From assembly GCA_030741055.1 (NCBI GenBank), contig JASLWC010000005.1:1-45919 (forward strand): DNA of 45,919 nt, written 5' to 3'. Position numbers and translations under genes: made by a program. This stretch comes from Prochlorococcaceae cyanobacterium ETNP18_MAG_14. Lineage in GTDB: Bacteria > Cyanobacteriota > Cyanobacteriia > PCC-6307 > Cyanobiaceae. The notes under the pieces were generated by a model that searched no databases, was not told the origin of the DNA, and saw only the letters and a list, made by a program, of their open reading frames with translations. Below are positions 28,470 through 36,448 of this stretch, piece by piece (positions within the stretch are counted from its first letter, which is position 1; every line of letters begins with the position of its first letter).

Positions 28470-28562
28470 GGCAGCGGTGAAAGACTAAAACAAAAAGTCA
28501 CCACCGCCACTGGAGAAGGGAAACAAATAATTAAAAGCCCCGCTACTTAGCGGGGCTTTTTC
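28470..28562 (+). ncRNA. Candidate small RNA, two hairpins with a GGAAACA linker
   Basis: Between ppa and the next gene, a first hairpin is formed by GCGGTG (28474-28479) with CACCGC (28502-28507), with an inner GACT/AGTC stem (28483-28486 with 28496-28499) and an A-rich loop. A single-stranded stretch with GGAAACA at 28519-28525 follows, then a strong terminator. The unpaired GGAAACA between two stems recalls the cyanobacterial Yfr2-type RNAs, but I see only one copy of the motif. The 5' end is a guess. The rightward reading has no protein gene to explain the terminator. Confidence 0.4.
28533..28561. terminator. Bidirectional intrinsic terminator
   Basis: A perfect twelve-base stem, AAAAGCCCCGCT with AGCGGGGCTTTT, closes an ACTT loop at 28545-28548, with a T run on the plus strand and a shorter TTTTAATT on the minus. 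It can end the candidate RNA from the left and the minus-strand repeat protein from the right. The rest of 28562-28743 is AT-rich and holds nothing I can support. Confidence 0.9.
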
Positions 28563-28743
28563 ATGAGCTGCGAACCAATGCCAGCCAAACCTTTCGCTGC
28601 TGAAGATAACTTATAATTATTTCCACTATCCTTAAATCTAATTGATGTATATATCCCAATTCAATTCGACTTCTAAAGCCGCAATTCCTTAAATACTAAA
28701 TACTTTTCAACAAGACCAATAATTACACGCAATGTAGAACTAT

Positions 28744-29157
28744 TCATTCACGACACCTAAGCAACATACCACCTTCCCAGCATTTATTGTCACTCTGCCT
28801 AGCTACATCAAGCTGTCTGAATATCGCAGGCGAGCAAAAGATACCATCTTTTGCTGCTACCCAACCAGGTGCACATTTAGCACTTACCTCTTCAGCAACC
28901 ACTTCTTCAGTCAACAGCTGATTAGCATTAACTTTGTTAGCAGAAAATTGATTGGTGGCTATCTGATTAGCAGCCATTTGATTAGTGGATATTTGATTAG
29001 TGGCCAATTGTCCAGGCATCGCCTCTTCAATAGTTACCTGATTAGTCGCCAATTGTTCATTATTAGAAGTTTGACTATCAATTTTTCCAGTGGTGATAAT
29101 AATAAATACCAAAAGCATTACACCAATAGCCGCCAATATGCTGTTGACACCTTTCAT
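28744..29157 (-). CDS. Anchored protein with five-residue repeats and a Cys motif tail
   Basis: A 137-residue protein with an N-terminal membrane anchor at about 6-23, a repeat tract at about 35-85 with a five-residue period (QLATN, QISTN, QMAAN, QIATN, QFSAN, KVNAN, QLLTE), then a Cys-containing tail. The repeat differs from the classical A-N/D-L-x-x pentapeptide by having Gln before the hydrophobic residue. The tail has C-A-P-G-W-V...G-I-F-C, close to the motif in the gene at 31406-31663, plus two more Cys near the end. This suggests an extracytoplasmic, disulfide-bonded domain held off the membrane by a solenoid. The function is unknown. Confidence 0.75.
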   Translation of the reverse strand: MKGVNSILAAIGVMLLVFIIITTGKIDSQTSNNEQLATNQVTIEEAMPGQLATNQISTNQMAANQIATNQFSANKVNANQLLTEEVVAEEVSAKCAPGWVAAKDGIFCSPAIFRQLDVARQSDNKCWEGGMLLRCRE

Positions 29158-29346
29158 GCGGGACGTTCTTGCTATATCAAGCCTACCGGAATTAACAGAG
29201 AATTCCTAAAAAAACAAAAAAATCAGCGCGGCTACCTGAAGCCACGCAAGTAGGCAATTACACTCATCGGCTCTTCGGCCCAATCACTGTGGGCCAATGG
29301 CAGCAAAAATCGCTTTGCAAATGAAATCAGAAATAAACAGCCTCAA

Positions 29347-30897
29347 TCAAAGCTCTCGCAACCGCTCTAGCTTGTCTTCTAAGTAATCAATGAAAGCTTG
29401 ACTAGAAAGAGGTCTACCGGTTACTTGCTCCACCAATTGCTCAGCATTGATCATCCGGCCATAGGGATACACCTGATCTCGCAGCCATGCCAACAACAAA
29501 TGCTCATCGCCACGAGCAACGTGTTCTTGCAGCGGCCCAATCGCTTGCTGCATAGCTTCTGAAAGCTGGGCACTAATCAGATGGCCAAGCAAATAAGAAG
29601 GGAAATAACCAAACAAACCCTCGCTCCAATGAACATCCTGCAAACAACCTTCGCCATCATTTTCAGGCGTAACGCCAAGCAAATCTCGATAGCGCTGGTT
29701 CCATTGCTCAGGTAAATCCTCTACTGGCAAACCTTCTTCAAGTAGAGAAATTTCAAGATCTGTTCGAATCAAAATATGCAGGCCATAGCTGAGCTCATCG
29801 GCCTCAACTCGATTGAGGCCTGGCGTTAAAGGATTCATCGCCGCCCAAAGCTGATCAGCGCAGCTAAGCGGAGCACCTGCAGATGCAAAGTGAAGCCACC
29901 AATGCTCACAGAAAACCCTGCTGCGGGCAATTCTGTTCTCCCAAAAAAGAGATTGGCTTTCATGCACTGCCATAGATGTCGCCTGACCTAAAGGCCAGGC
30001 GAACCATTGATGACTTTGAGAAGGCAAACCCTGCTCATAAAGCGAATGGCCCCACTCGTGCGCCGTGGCCAAGAAACAAGACAAGGGTTGCTTGGGCACC
30101 ACCCTGGTGGTGAGTCGAAAATCCTGAGGGCCAAGCGTGATTGAAAAAGGATGTGGCGATCGAGATACGCAAGTGATGCTTGGATCTCTGCCCCACTCCA
30201 AAAGCAAACGATCACAAAGCCCCTTTTGATTTGCTTCGCTCAAATCCCATCCCAACTGGCCACACCGAGCACCAGAGCAATCACGCACCTTGGCCACCAA
30301 CTCAGGAAGGCGCTGTCGCAATGGAGCAAATAACGACTGCAAACGAACCAAGCTGAGATCCGGCTCAAACGGTTGGGCCAAGGTTTCCCAACAACTGCGA
30401 GGTTCCGCCAACTGATCAGCCTGCTGCTGCCGCAGACTGACCAAATCCTGTAAGGCCGGCGCGAAACAAGAAAAATCAGCAGTTGCTTTGGCCTGCTGCC
30501 ATCGCTCATATCCAATTGCCTTGGCAGTAGCAAGCGCTCCCACCAAGGCAGGATCAAGGCGCTGCTGACGCGTTAGATCTTGCTCAAGCAGCTCAAGATT
30601 GCGGCATCGCTCCACCAACTCGCTTTGCTCAAATTTGCCTGCCAAGCGAGTCTGTTCAAATTCAGCCCTTGCTTCGCCAAGCAGCGCTTCAAAGTGCGAG
30701 CTGCTTTGACGTGCATGTAGCTGCTTAGCTAAAAAGCTAAGTTGCTCGCCACGCCAAGCCGCACCAGCAGAAGGCATTCCCGTGTTCTGATCCCAATAGA
30801 GGGTGCTCTGAATTGAACCCAAAAGCTGGGTCTGATGCAGATACTCACCAAGCCGTTGCCAAGCCAGTGCAGACAAGCGCTGGATCCATGCGTGCAT
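29347..30897 (-). CDS. M32-family metallocarboxypeptidase (carboxypeptidase Taq)
   Basis: A 516-residue zinc carboxypeptidase that removes C-terminal residues from peptides in the cytosol. The active-site motif is H-E-W-G-H in ATAHEWGHSLYEQG, with the downstream ligand glutamate in MAVHESQSLFWENR, followed by the family motif HILIRTDLEISLLEE and the late YPYGRM segment. The length fits the family. The start is the ATG at 30897. It follows the DCC protein on the same strand by 86 bases. Confidence 0.94.
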   Translation of the reverse strand: MHAWIQRLSALAWQRLGEYLHQTQLLGSIQSTLYWDQNTGMPSAGAAWRGEQLSFLAKQLHARQSSSHFEALLGEARAEFEQTRLAGKFEQSELVERCRNLELLEQDLTRQQRLDPALVGALATAKAIGYERWQQAKATADFSCFAPALQDLVSLRQQQADQLAEPRSCWETLAQPFEPDLSLVRLQSLFAPLRQRLPELVAKVRDCSGARCGQLGWDLSEANQKGLCDRLLLEWGRDPSITCVSRSPHPFSITLGPQDFRLTTRVVPKQPLSCFLATAHEWGHSLYEQGLPSQSHQWFAWPLGQATSMAVHESQSLFWENRIARSRVFCEHWWLHFASAGAPLSCADQLWAAMNPLTPGLNRVEADELSYGLHILIRTDLEISLLEEGLPVEDLPEQWNQRYRDLLGVTPENDGEGCLQDVHWSEGLFGYFPSYLLGHLISAQLSEAMQQAIGPLQEHVARGDEHLLLAWLRDQVYPYGRMINAEQLVEQVTGRPLSSQAFIDYLEDKLERLREL

Positions 30898-30983
30898 GAA
30901 CCTTAAACAGAAACCTGACCCAAGCCCAAATCAGCTTGATGGCATCACCCGACTTATCAATCAAGAAAAGCAAATACCGCGAG

Positions 30984-31409
30984 CTAAGGCCGATTAATAC
31001 GGCAACTACAAAGCTGATCTAGTGACTCACGGCCAGTGAACCGCAAGCGCAATCGAGCCCAGATCTGATAAAAGCCATCCACAGCACGCGAAACACCTGG
31101 CCAAGCAGTTGGTGCATAGAGCCATCCCATACCTACTAGTTGATAAGCCTCGCGAAACACAGCAACATCTCGCACTACTTGTCCATTACGGCGCAGAGCA
31201 TGCATGCGCCCCATCGCCTGTCGGTAAGTGATACCTGCAAAGGCCGTAGGTTCATAACCAGGAGCATCAATATCAACAAAACCCAATCGACCGTGATGAT
31301 CATGAGCGCGTAGAAAATTCACTTCACGGCAACAGAAAGGGCAGGCGCCGTCAAATAAGAGAGTGAGCTCAACTTCAGCTTTAAAGATCATCTCCATATC
31401 AAGGTTCAT
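30984..31409 (-). CDS. DCC-type thiol-disulfide oxidoreductase (DUF393)
   Basis: The DUF393 motif D-G-A-C-P-F-C sits close to the N-terminus with a CPFC redox centre, followed by FVDIDAP and the YRQAMGRMHALRRNG segment typical of the family. I choose the ATG at 31409 (MNLDMEMIFKAEVEL), because it overlaps the stop of the previous gene by ATGA and the longer frame reaches into that gene. The start gives 141 residues. The function is a presumed thiol-disulfide exchange; the substrate is not known. Confidence 0.88.
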   Translation of the reverse strand: MNLDMEMIFKAEVELTLLFDGACPFCCREVNFLRAHDHHGRLGFVDIDAPGYEPTAFAGITYRQAMGRMHALRRNGQVVRDVAVFREAYQLVGMGWLYAPTAWPGVSRAVDGFYQIWARLRLRFTGRESLDQLCSCRINRP

Positions 31410-31663
31410 TTCTTGCGGCAATAGCCGCCACCAACGTTCATCCAGCCAGAAGGGCACGCTTCACCATTGGTGGGCTTCACGGTGTAGGACATCAATCCAA
31501 GCGTGCTGCATTTGCCGTTAAAGGTATCGACATAACCCAGCGGACAGATCGTTTTCAACTTCTTGACCATCCGCTGCGCATACACAGGATTAAAGCCACT
31601 GCAAGCTGTAACGAGCACAGCCAAGAGCAAAGAAGGTCGTTTCAGTAAAACAACACGCCCCAT
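31406..31663 (-). CDS. Exported small protein with two CPxG...GxC motifs
   Basis: An 85-residue protein starting at the ATG at 31663 (MGRVVLLKRPSLLLAV). The longer frame to 31795 overlaps the divergent yjbQ start and is rejected. A signal peptide or lipoprotein signal is visible: the hydrophobic core ends in VTACSGF, and TAC is compatible with a lipobox, or cleavage occurs after VYAQ. The mature part has two copies of a motif: C-P-L-G-Y-V-D-T-F-N-G-K-C and C-P-S-G-W-M-N-V-G-G-G-Y-C. The stop overlaps the ATG of the DCC oxidoreductase, so the two are coupled. Confidence 0.78.
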   Translation of the reverse strand: MGRVVLLKRPSLLLAVLVTACSGFNPVYAQRMVKKLKTICPLGYVDTFNGKCSTLGLMSYTVKPTNGEACPSGWMNVGGGYCRKK

Positions 31664-31720
31664 TGCTGCTAATCCAATTATGCAGACCAAACTTAGAGAG
31701 ACCTTCAAGCCAAAGCACAG

Positions 31721-32191
31721 ATGTCTCTTCAGCAAACGTTGCACCAGCTGGAGATCGTCACGAGAGAGGAAGGATTCACAGACCTCACCCCTCAACTAAA
31801 TACTTGGATTACCGCCTCAGGAATCAAGCGTGGCGTACTGCACCTCACGACATTGCACACCAGCTGCAGCCTTACCATCAACGAAAATGCCGACCCAAGA
31901 GTTCTCAAAGATCTCGCGGCCTATCTCAAGGCACTAGTACCGGAAGAGGGCTTCCGCTCAATCAGTGGCCAGGGGGAGCGGCGCTCCTATCTCCATGACG
32001 ATGAAGGGCCAGACGATATGCCTGCTCATATCCGCACAGCCCTCACCTGCAGCACACTTAGCCTCAGCATTGAACGCGGCAGGCTGTTGCTAGGGATCTG
32101 GCAAGCGATTTATCTCTGGGAGCATCGCCGTCATGGAAGCCATAGGAGGGTGGCCGTCCATGCGATTGGCGAAATGAATAGCCATGAATGA
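31721..32191 (+). CDS. YjbQ/UPF0047 family protein
   Basis: A 156-residue protein of the YjbQ family. Features are the LTTLHTSCSLTINENADPRVLKDL core, HDDEGPDDMPAHI with the conserved HxxEGxxDMxAH-like residues, and the LLLGIWQAIYLWEHR close. Members have been linked to thiamine phosphate side activity and their physiological role is uncertain. The ATG at 31721 is 57 bases from the divergent start at 31663. The last 8 bases overlap the next gene. Confidence 0.92.
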   Translation: MSLQQTLHQLEIVTREEGFTDLTPQLNTWITASGIKRGVLHLTTLHTSCSLTINENADPRVLKDLAAYLKALVPEEGFRSISGQGERRSYLHDDEGPDDMPAHIRTALTCSTLSLSIERGRLLLGIWQAIYLWEHRRHGSHRRVAVHAIGEMNSHE

Positions 32192-32531
32192 TCTTCCTGA
32201 TGAATTGCTACAGCGACTTGATCGTTATGCCGCTATCAACGACATGGATCAAAAGCAAGCAATCGAGCATTTACTGCGATCTGCCCTCAACCTGGCCATT
32301 CCTAATCTCTCGAAATCCAAAACAGACAAGCCAGCTGCAACTGCACAGGAGGAAGCTTCAAGCAGCAAGGCAAACTTGCTGGCACGCCGCAATGGTTCCA
32401 AGCTCAACCAATTAGTGCAGCAACGCCACAACCCTGATGCCTGGGCTGAAGACGGTGGTGCCGATACCGACGTAGACCTTCTCGTTGATCGCCTTCACGA
32501 ACTGGCTGAATCACCAGATCAACAGCAGTAA
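32184..32531 (+). CDS. Small protein with a ribbon-helix-helix-like N-terminus
   Basis: A 115-residue protein that overlaps the yjbQ stop by 8 bases. Residues 1-35 (LPDELLQRLDRYAAINDMDQKQAIEHLLRSAL) read like the strand-helix-helix of CopG/RHH proteins, suggesting DNA binding, but no operator is apparent. The rest is Ser/Ala/Lys-rich and then acidic. I recognise no specific family. A 168-base gap to phhB follows and holds no gene that I can support. Confidence 0.7.
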   Translation: MNDLPDELLQRLDRYAAINDMDQKQAIEHLLRSALNLAIPNLSKSKTDKPAATAQEEASSSKANLLARRNGSKLNQLVQQRHNPDAWAEDGGADTDVDLLVDRLHELAESPDQQQ

Positions 32532-32699
32532 AATCTACAAAACATGCCCAACTAGATCAGGCAAATTGCTCTTCCTACTACTAAAGAATTAGTCAATACA
32601 AAAGAGCAAAACCCCATAGGCGAAGCACCACACACCTCGACTGACTGCCCATAGAGCCATTGCATACGAAGATGTCTCAATGCTTCGCGATACAAGCGC

Positions 32700-32990
32700 A
32701 TGACAGCAACCCTGCTCACTACTGAAGAGCTCTCTGGCTTAACTGAAAAGCTTTCTAGTTGGAGCCTCACAGGTCAACGGCTTCGGCGGCAATGGCACTT
32801 TCAAAACTTTGTAGAAGCCTTCGGCTTCATGACCCGTGTGGCCTTATTAGCCGAGGCAATGAACCATCACCCAGAGTGGAGCAACGTTTATGCCACCGTA
32901 ACCATCGAGTTAACCACCCATGATCTAGGTGGATTGAGCGATCGTGATTTACAGCTAGCTGAAGCGATCAATTCACTTAAGCGGGACTAA
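32700..32990 (+). CDS. phhB: Pterin-4a-carbinolamine dehydratase
   Basis: A 96-residue PCD/DCoH protein. The conserved active-site segment is [13 protein letters not shown], followed by [25 protein letters not shown]. It dehydrates pterin 4a-carbinolamine; in bacteria without aromatic hydroxylases the role is uncertain, possibly tied to molybdopterin or folate chemistry. The start is the ATG at 32700. The CobW-type GTPase follows after 78 bases. Confidence 0.93.
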   Translation: MTATLLTTEELSGLTEKLSSWSLTGQRLRRQWHFQNFVEAFGFMTRVALLAEAMNHHPEWSNVYATVTIELTTHDLGGLSDRDLQLAEAINSLKRD

Positions 32991-33068
32991 GCAAAACTCA
33001 CTTAGGCGAAACTGCTGCCAGCATGGAATCGACGGCCGTGGTTTCGGCCTTCTCCCAACGGCACACCG

Positions 33069-34172
33069 ATGAGCACCACAAGCGCCCCAGACTCAACCTC
33101 CCAGTTCAACCAGGAACTAGAGCAAGAGCAAAACCGGTGCGTACCGGTAACAATCCTCACTGGTTTCCTAGGCGCTGGTAAAACCACCCTGCTCAACCAC
33201 ATCCTCAGCAATCAAAGCGGACTAAAAACAGCCGTACTAGTTAATGAATTCGGTGAAATCGGGATCGACAACGACTTGATCGTGACCACCGGAGAGGACA
33301 TGATCGAACTCAATAATGGCTGCATCTGCTGCTCCATCAACGGAGAACTACTCGAGGCAGTTGATCGAATTCTCGAACGTCCAACCCCAATCGATTACCT
33401 CGTTGTTGAAACCACAGGGCTAGCAGATCCTCTGCCTGTAGCCATGACCTTTCTTGGCAGTGAACTACGAGACCTAACTCGATTGGATTCGATCATCACC
33501 CTGATCGATGCAGAAAACTTTGACGACCAACTACTGGAAAGTGAAGTAGGCAGATCCCAGGTGATTTACGGCGACATCCTGCTGCTCAATAAAACTGATC
33601 TCGTGGCAGAAGAACGATTAAAAGAGGTTGAATCCAAGTTGCGGGAACTCAAGCAGAATCCCCGCATCCTTCGATCCATCAAAGGAGACGTGCCCTTAGC
33701 ACTGCTGCTGAGCGTGGGACTTTTTGAAACCGATCGCGTAAAGCCAGCCAACTCTGCAGAGAGCGCAGATCACGACAATTGTGATCACGCACACGGTCAC
33801 TGCACCCATGATCACAACGAAGGCCACGAGCATCACGATCACGGTGACGACCCTGATCACCTCGCAATCGAAGGATTCTCATCTCTATCCTTCAGCAGTG
33901 ATGGGCCTTTTGCTCTCAGGAAGTTCCAAAATTTTCTAGATAACCAACTCCCTGCAGAAGTCTTTCGTGCCAAAGGGATTCTCTGGTTCAACGAGAGCGA
34001 ACGTCGCCATATCTTTCATTTGGCCGGCAAGCGCTTCTCCATTGATGACAGCGACTGGCCTGGTGAACCCAAAAACCAACTGGTATTGATTGGACGCCAA
34101 CTCGATCACGCCACTCTGCGACGCCAACTTCAAGCCTGTGTTGCTAAGGATGCCGGCAAAGGTTTCAACTGA
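33069..34172 (+). CDS. CobW/COG0523-family GTPase with His-rich loop
   Basis: A metal-handling GTPase. The P-loop is G32-F-L-G-A-G-K-T39, followed by the VNEFGEIGIDNDL motif, the metal-binding GCICCS (CxCC) motif at about 84-89, and NKTD for guanine. A His/Asp-rich loop at about 229-262 (HDNCDHAHGHCTHDH...HEHHDHGDD) should bind zinc or a similar metal. The C-terminal CobW_C domain follows, with KGILWF. The family loads or allocates zinc, cobalt or other metals; the target here is unknown. Downstream lie a 48-residue membrane protein and an iron-type permease. Confidence 0.92.
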   Translation: MSTTSAPDSTSQFNQELEQEQNRCVPVTILTGFLGAGKTTLLNHILSNQSGLKTAVLVNEFGEIGIDNDLIVTTGEDMIELNNGCICCSINGELLEAVDRILERPTPIDYLVVETTGLADPLPVAMTFLGSELRDLTRLDSIITLIDAENFDDQLLESEVGRSQVIYGDILLLNKTDLVAEERLKEVESKLRELKQNPRILRSIKGDVPLALLLSVGLFETDRVKPANSAESADHDNCDHAHGHCTHDHNEGHEHHDHGDDPDHLAIEGFSSLSFSSDGPFALRKFQNFLDNQLPAEVFRAKGILWFNESERRHIFHLAGKRFSIDDSDWPGEPKNQLVLIGRQLDHATLRRQLQACVAKDAGKGFN

Positions 34173-34448
34173 ATCCAGCCCAGGTAAGAATCACTCAACC
34201 CCCTTTGGCCACTGCGTATTTAGGCGTATCGATCAAGAGCCCTCATCAACAAGCACAAGGCTGATGGCCTTGATTTCAAAAAAACCAGCTATAACGCCGC
34301 GCAGAGTTCTGGCACAGGGGAAACACCTAAACAGTCGTTGGTTGTGATTGCTGTGCTGAGTTGAAACTTCAGTATTTGCAAAATCAAACTTCTGATACTT
34401 CCTAATTGAGAAGCAACTGACTAAAGTGTTTATCCAACGGAGAGGGCC

Positions 34449-34595
34449 ATGCTTGAACTGCTGACCGTCATCACCGCCCTGGCCCTAGTGATGCTGGCCT
34501 TCTGGTTGCTGGCTGATTCCGATGACGACAACAGTGGCGGGGGGCTGATGGAACCCTCGCTTGTTCCTATTCCGGTTCGTGAGCGACGCCTCTAA
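34449..34595 (+). CDS. 48-residue single-span membrane protein
   Basis: The ATG at 34449 is preceded by a good ribosome-binding site (GGAG six to nine bases upstream) and the frame closes with TAA at 34593. The product begins MLELLTVITALALVMLAFWLL, an N-terminal span with almost no preceding residues, then an Asp-rich turn (DSDDDNSGGG) and a basic end (VRERRL). The topology suggests a tiny bitopic protein. I do not recognise the family. It lies between cobW-type and ABC permease genes on the same strand. Confidence 0.7.
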   Translation: MLELLTVITALALVMLAFWLLADSDDDNSGGGLMEPSLVPIPVRERRL

Positions 34596-34704
34596 AACAT
34601 TCACCGTTAACAAGCGAGCTGTAAAGCAACACCATTCGGATAAAAAGCTCCCGAACGGCATTCAAAAAGCCATCAGAGCAGAAAAGCATGACTCGACTAA
34701 CCAT

Positions 34705-34767
34705 GCTGGTGAAAGCAGCCGAGATAGTGAAAGCAGCCGAGGCAATGCTGAAGAGCTTTTCACCAGC
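34705..34767 (+). repeat. Tandem 15-base repeat inside a large inverted repeat
   Basis: GTGAAAGCAGCCGAG occurs at 34709-34723 and again at 34727-34741 (period 18). These copies lie within an inverted repeat whose arms are GCTGGTGAAA (34705-34714) and TTTCACCAGC (34758-34767), extendable by GC with a one-base bulge. It ends 91 bases before the ABC permease ATG, so it could fold in the transcript leader. The rest of 34596-34858 shows nothing I can support. Confidence 0.6.
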
Positions 34768-34858
34768 AAAATGGGCCTAAGTACTCCTGCCCAGTTCACT
34801 AACTCAATCATCAAAATCTTCACCTTGATGGCCACAAACGGTTGTAATCAATAATTCG

Positions 34859-36448
34859 ATGAACCAAGACATCGTCCCGTCAAACAAGGGCTCAAAGCAA
34901 TTGCGGAAACGCCATTGGCAGCCAAATCTCATGCTGCTAAACAGCATGGCGATTCTGATTGCCCTGCTTGCTCTCTTGCCAATAATCGGCCTGATCGGTG
35001 AGGCCCTGCAGGGATTTATCAATGGATCCGCCAGCCTGGGAATCGATGGACCACAACAGATTCAAGGGACCTTGATTCTGCTTATAGGAACCTCCCTATT
35101 AGGAGGCCTACTAGGCACTGCTAATGGCTGGCTATTGGCAAACTGTCGCTTCCCTGGCCGCCGAGCCCTACAAGTGGCGCAACTGTTGCCCCTTGCAACC
35201 CCTGCATATCTTCTCTCCGCCATCTTGATCGATCTAGGCAGCCGCAACGCCATACGAATTCATGGCATGGGATGGGGAATTTTGATCATGTCACTAACAA
35301 CCTATCCCTACGTATTTCTACTCAGCACCGAAAGCTTTTCTATCTGCGGACGCCGCCAACTGGAAGCCTGTCGCAGTCTTGGTGTTGGACCCTGGAACAG
35401 TTTCCGGCGCATTGCTTTGCCACTGGCGTTGCCAGCTATTGGAGCTGGGATTGCCCTGATGGGTATGGAAGTAGTGAATGAGTACGGGGCGGTGGCACTA
35501 CTAGGAATCCCAAGTCTGTCGGCCGGCATCGTGGAGACATGGCAAGCCGAAGGTAATCCTGCTGGCGCCGTTGGACTAGCAATGATCGCGCTGATCATCG
35601 TGATGTCACTGGTGGGATATGAGCGTCGCTTAAGGCGTCGAAGTCGCAGGTGGACCGAGGGCGTAGCGGGTGGTGATTCTCCAGCCTGGCCACTTAAAGG
35701 AACAAGAGCACTAATTGCTCAATGCCTAGCTCTGATTCCTCCCACCATCACTCTCGGCGTGCCTCTGCTGTGGGCAATTCTCAATCTCGATCAATTTGAA
35801 CAAGGAATAGACCCTGACCTAATACCACTTACAGGACGCAGTCTTGGGCTTGGACTAGCAGCAGCAAGCCTGGTTGTAATAGCAAGTTTGGTACTTGCTA
35901 TCGCCAAGCGTTGGTCATCGTCGCGATGGATGAACAACCTCTCATTCATGGCAGGAATCGGCTATGCCATTCCAGGAGCGGTTTTAGCCATTGCGCTGAT
36001 GCCATTTAACGGAGCTCCATGGAACCTCGCATCGATCCTGTTGCTGCTATGGGGCTACAGCGATCGCTTCCTTGCTGTGGCAAAAGGAGGCCTTGATGCT
36101 GCCTTCGAGCGCCTCTCCCCAAGCCTGGATGAAGCCGCCACCGGACTCGGCTGTCGATGGCAGCAGGTGCTACGACGCGTTCATTTGCCTCTATTAAAAG
36201 GCCCCCTAGCGGTAGGTGCCCTTTTGGTATTTGTCGACACGATCAAAGAACTTCCGCTGACTTTTGTGCTGCGTCCCTTTGATTTCGATACTCTTTCGGT
36301 GCGGCTTTATCAATATGCAGAACAAGAACGCATGGGGGAATCCATCTTGCCGGCACTAATAATCATCACTCTAGGATTAATCGCTTCCTTAGCACTAGTT
36401 CCAGGGCTCGATCAAGGACAACAAGCTAAGACTAGCTGCAATGAATGA
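34859..36448 (+). CDS. Two-domain ABC transporter permease, iron(III)-type
   Basis: A 529-residue polytopic membrane protein with about twelve spans in two homologous halves. Each half has an EAA-loop for the ATPase: E-A-C-R-S-L-G-V-G-P-W-N-S-F-R-R and D-E-A-A-T-G-L-G-C-R-W-Q-Q-V-L-R-R, both followed by the LPL segment. The fused double permease matches the FbpB/FutB (iron) type; the sulphate and thiamine types are related. The ligand is inferred from the fusion and family only. No binding protein or ATPase gene is adjacent here. The ATG at 34859 is used. Confidence 0.88.
   Translation: MNQDIVPSNKGSKQLRKRHWQPNLMLLNSMAILIALLALLPIIGLIGEALQGFINGSASLGIDGPQQIQGTLILLIGTSLLGGLLGTANGWLLANCRFPGRRALQVAQLLPLATPAYLLSAILIDLGSRNAIRIHGMGWGILIMSLTTYPYVFLLSTESFSICGRRQLEACRSLGVGPWNSFRRIALPLALPAIGAGIALMGMEVVNEYGAVALLGIPSLSAGIVETWQAEGNPAGAVGLAMIALIIVMSLVGYERRLRRRSRRWTEGVAGGDSPAWPLKGTRALIAQCLALIPPTITLGVPLLWAILNLDQFEQGIDPDLIPLTGRSLGLGLAAASLVVIASLVLAIAKRWSSSRWMNNLSFMAGIGYAIPGAVLAIALMPFNGAPWNLASILLLLWGYSDRFLAVAKGGLDAAFERLSPSLDEAATGLGCRWQQVLRRVHLPLLKGPLAVGALLVFVDTIKELPLTFVLRPFDFDTLSVRLYQYAEQERMGESILPALIIITLGLIASLALVPGLDQGQQAKTSCNE

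Noticed and set aside
27968-28480. 170-codon plus-strand frame across ppa
   Set aside because: Antisense to the canonical pyrophosphatase and its leader; composition is not protein-like.
34561-34854. 97-codon plus-strand frame beginning with TTG
   Set aside because: It starts inside the 48-residue gene and its sequence is driven by the tandem and inverted repeats there; no ribosome-binding site.
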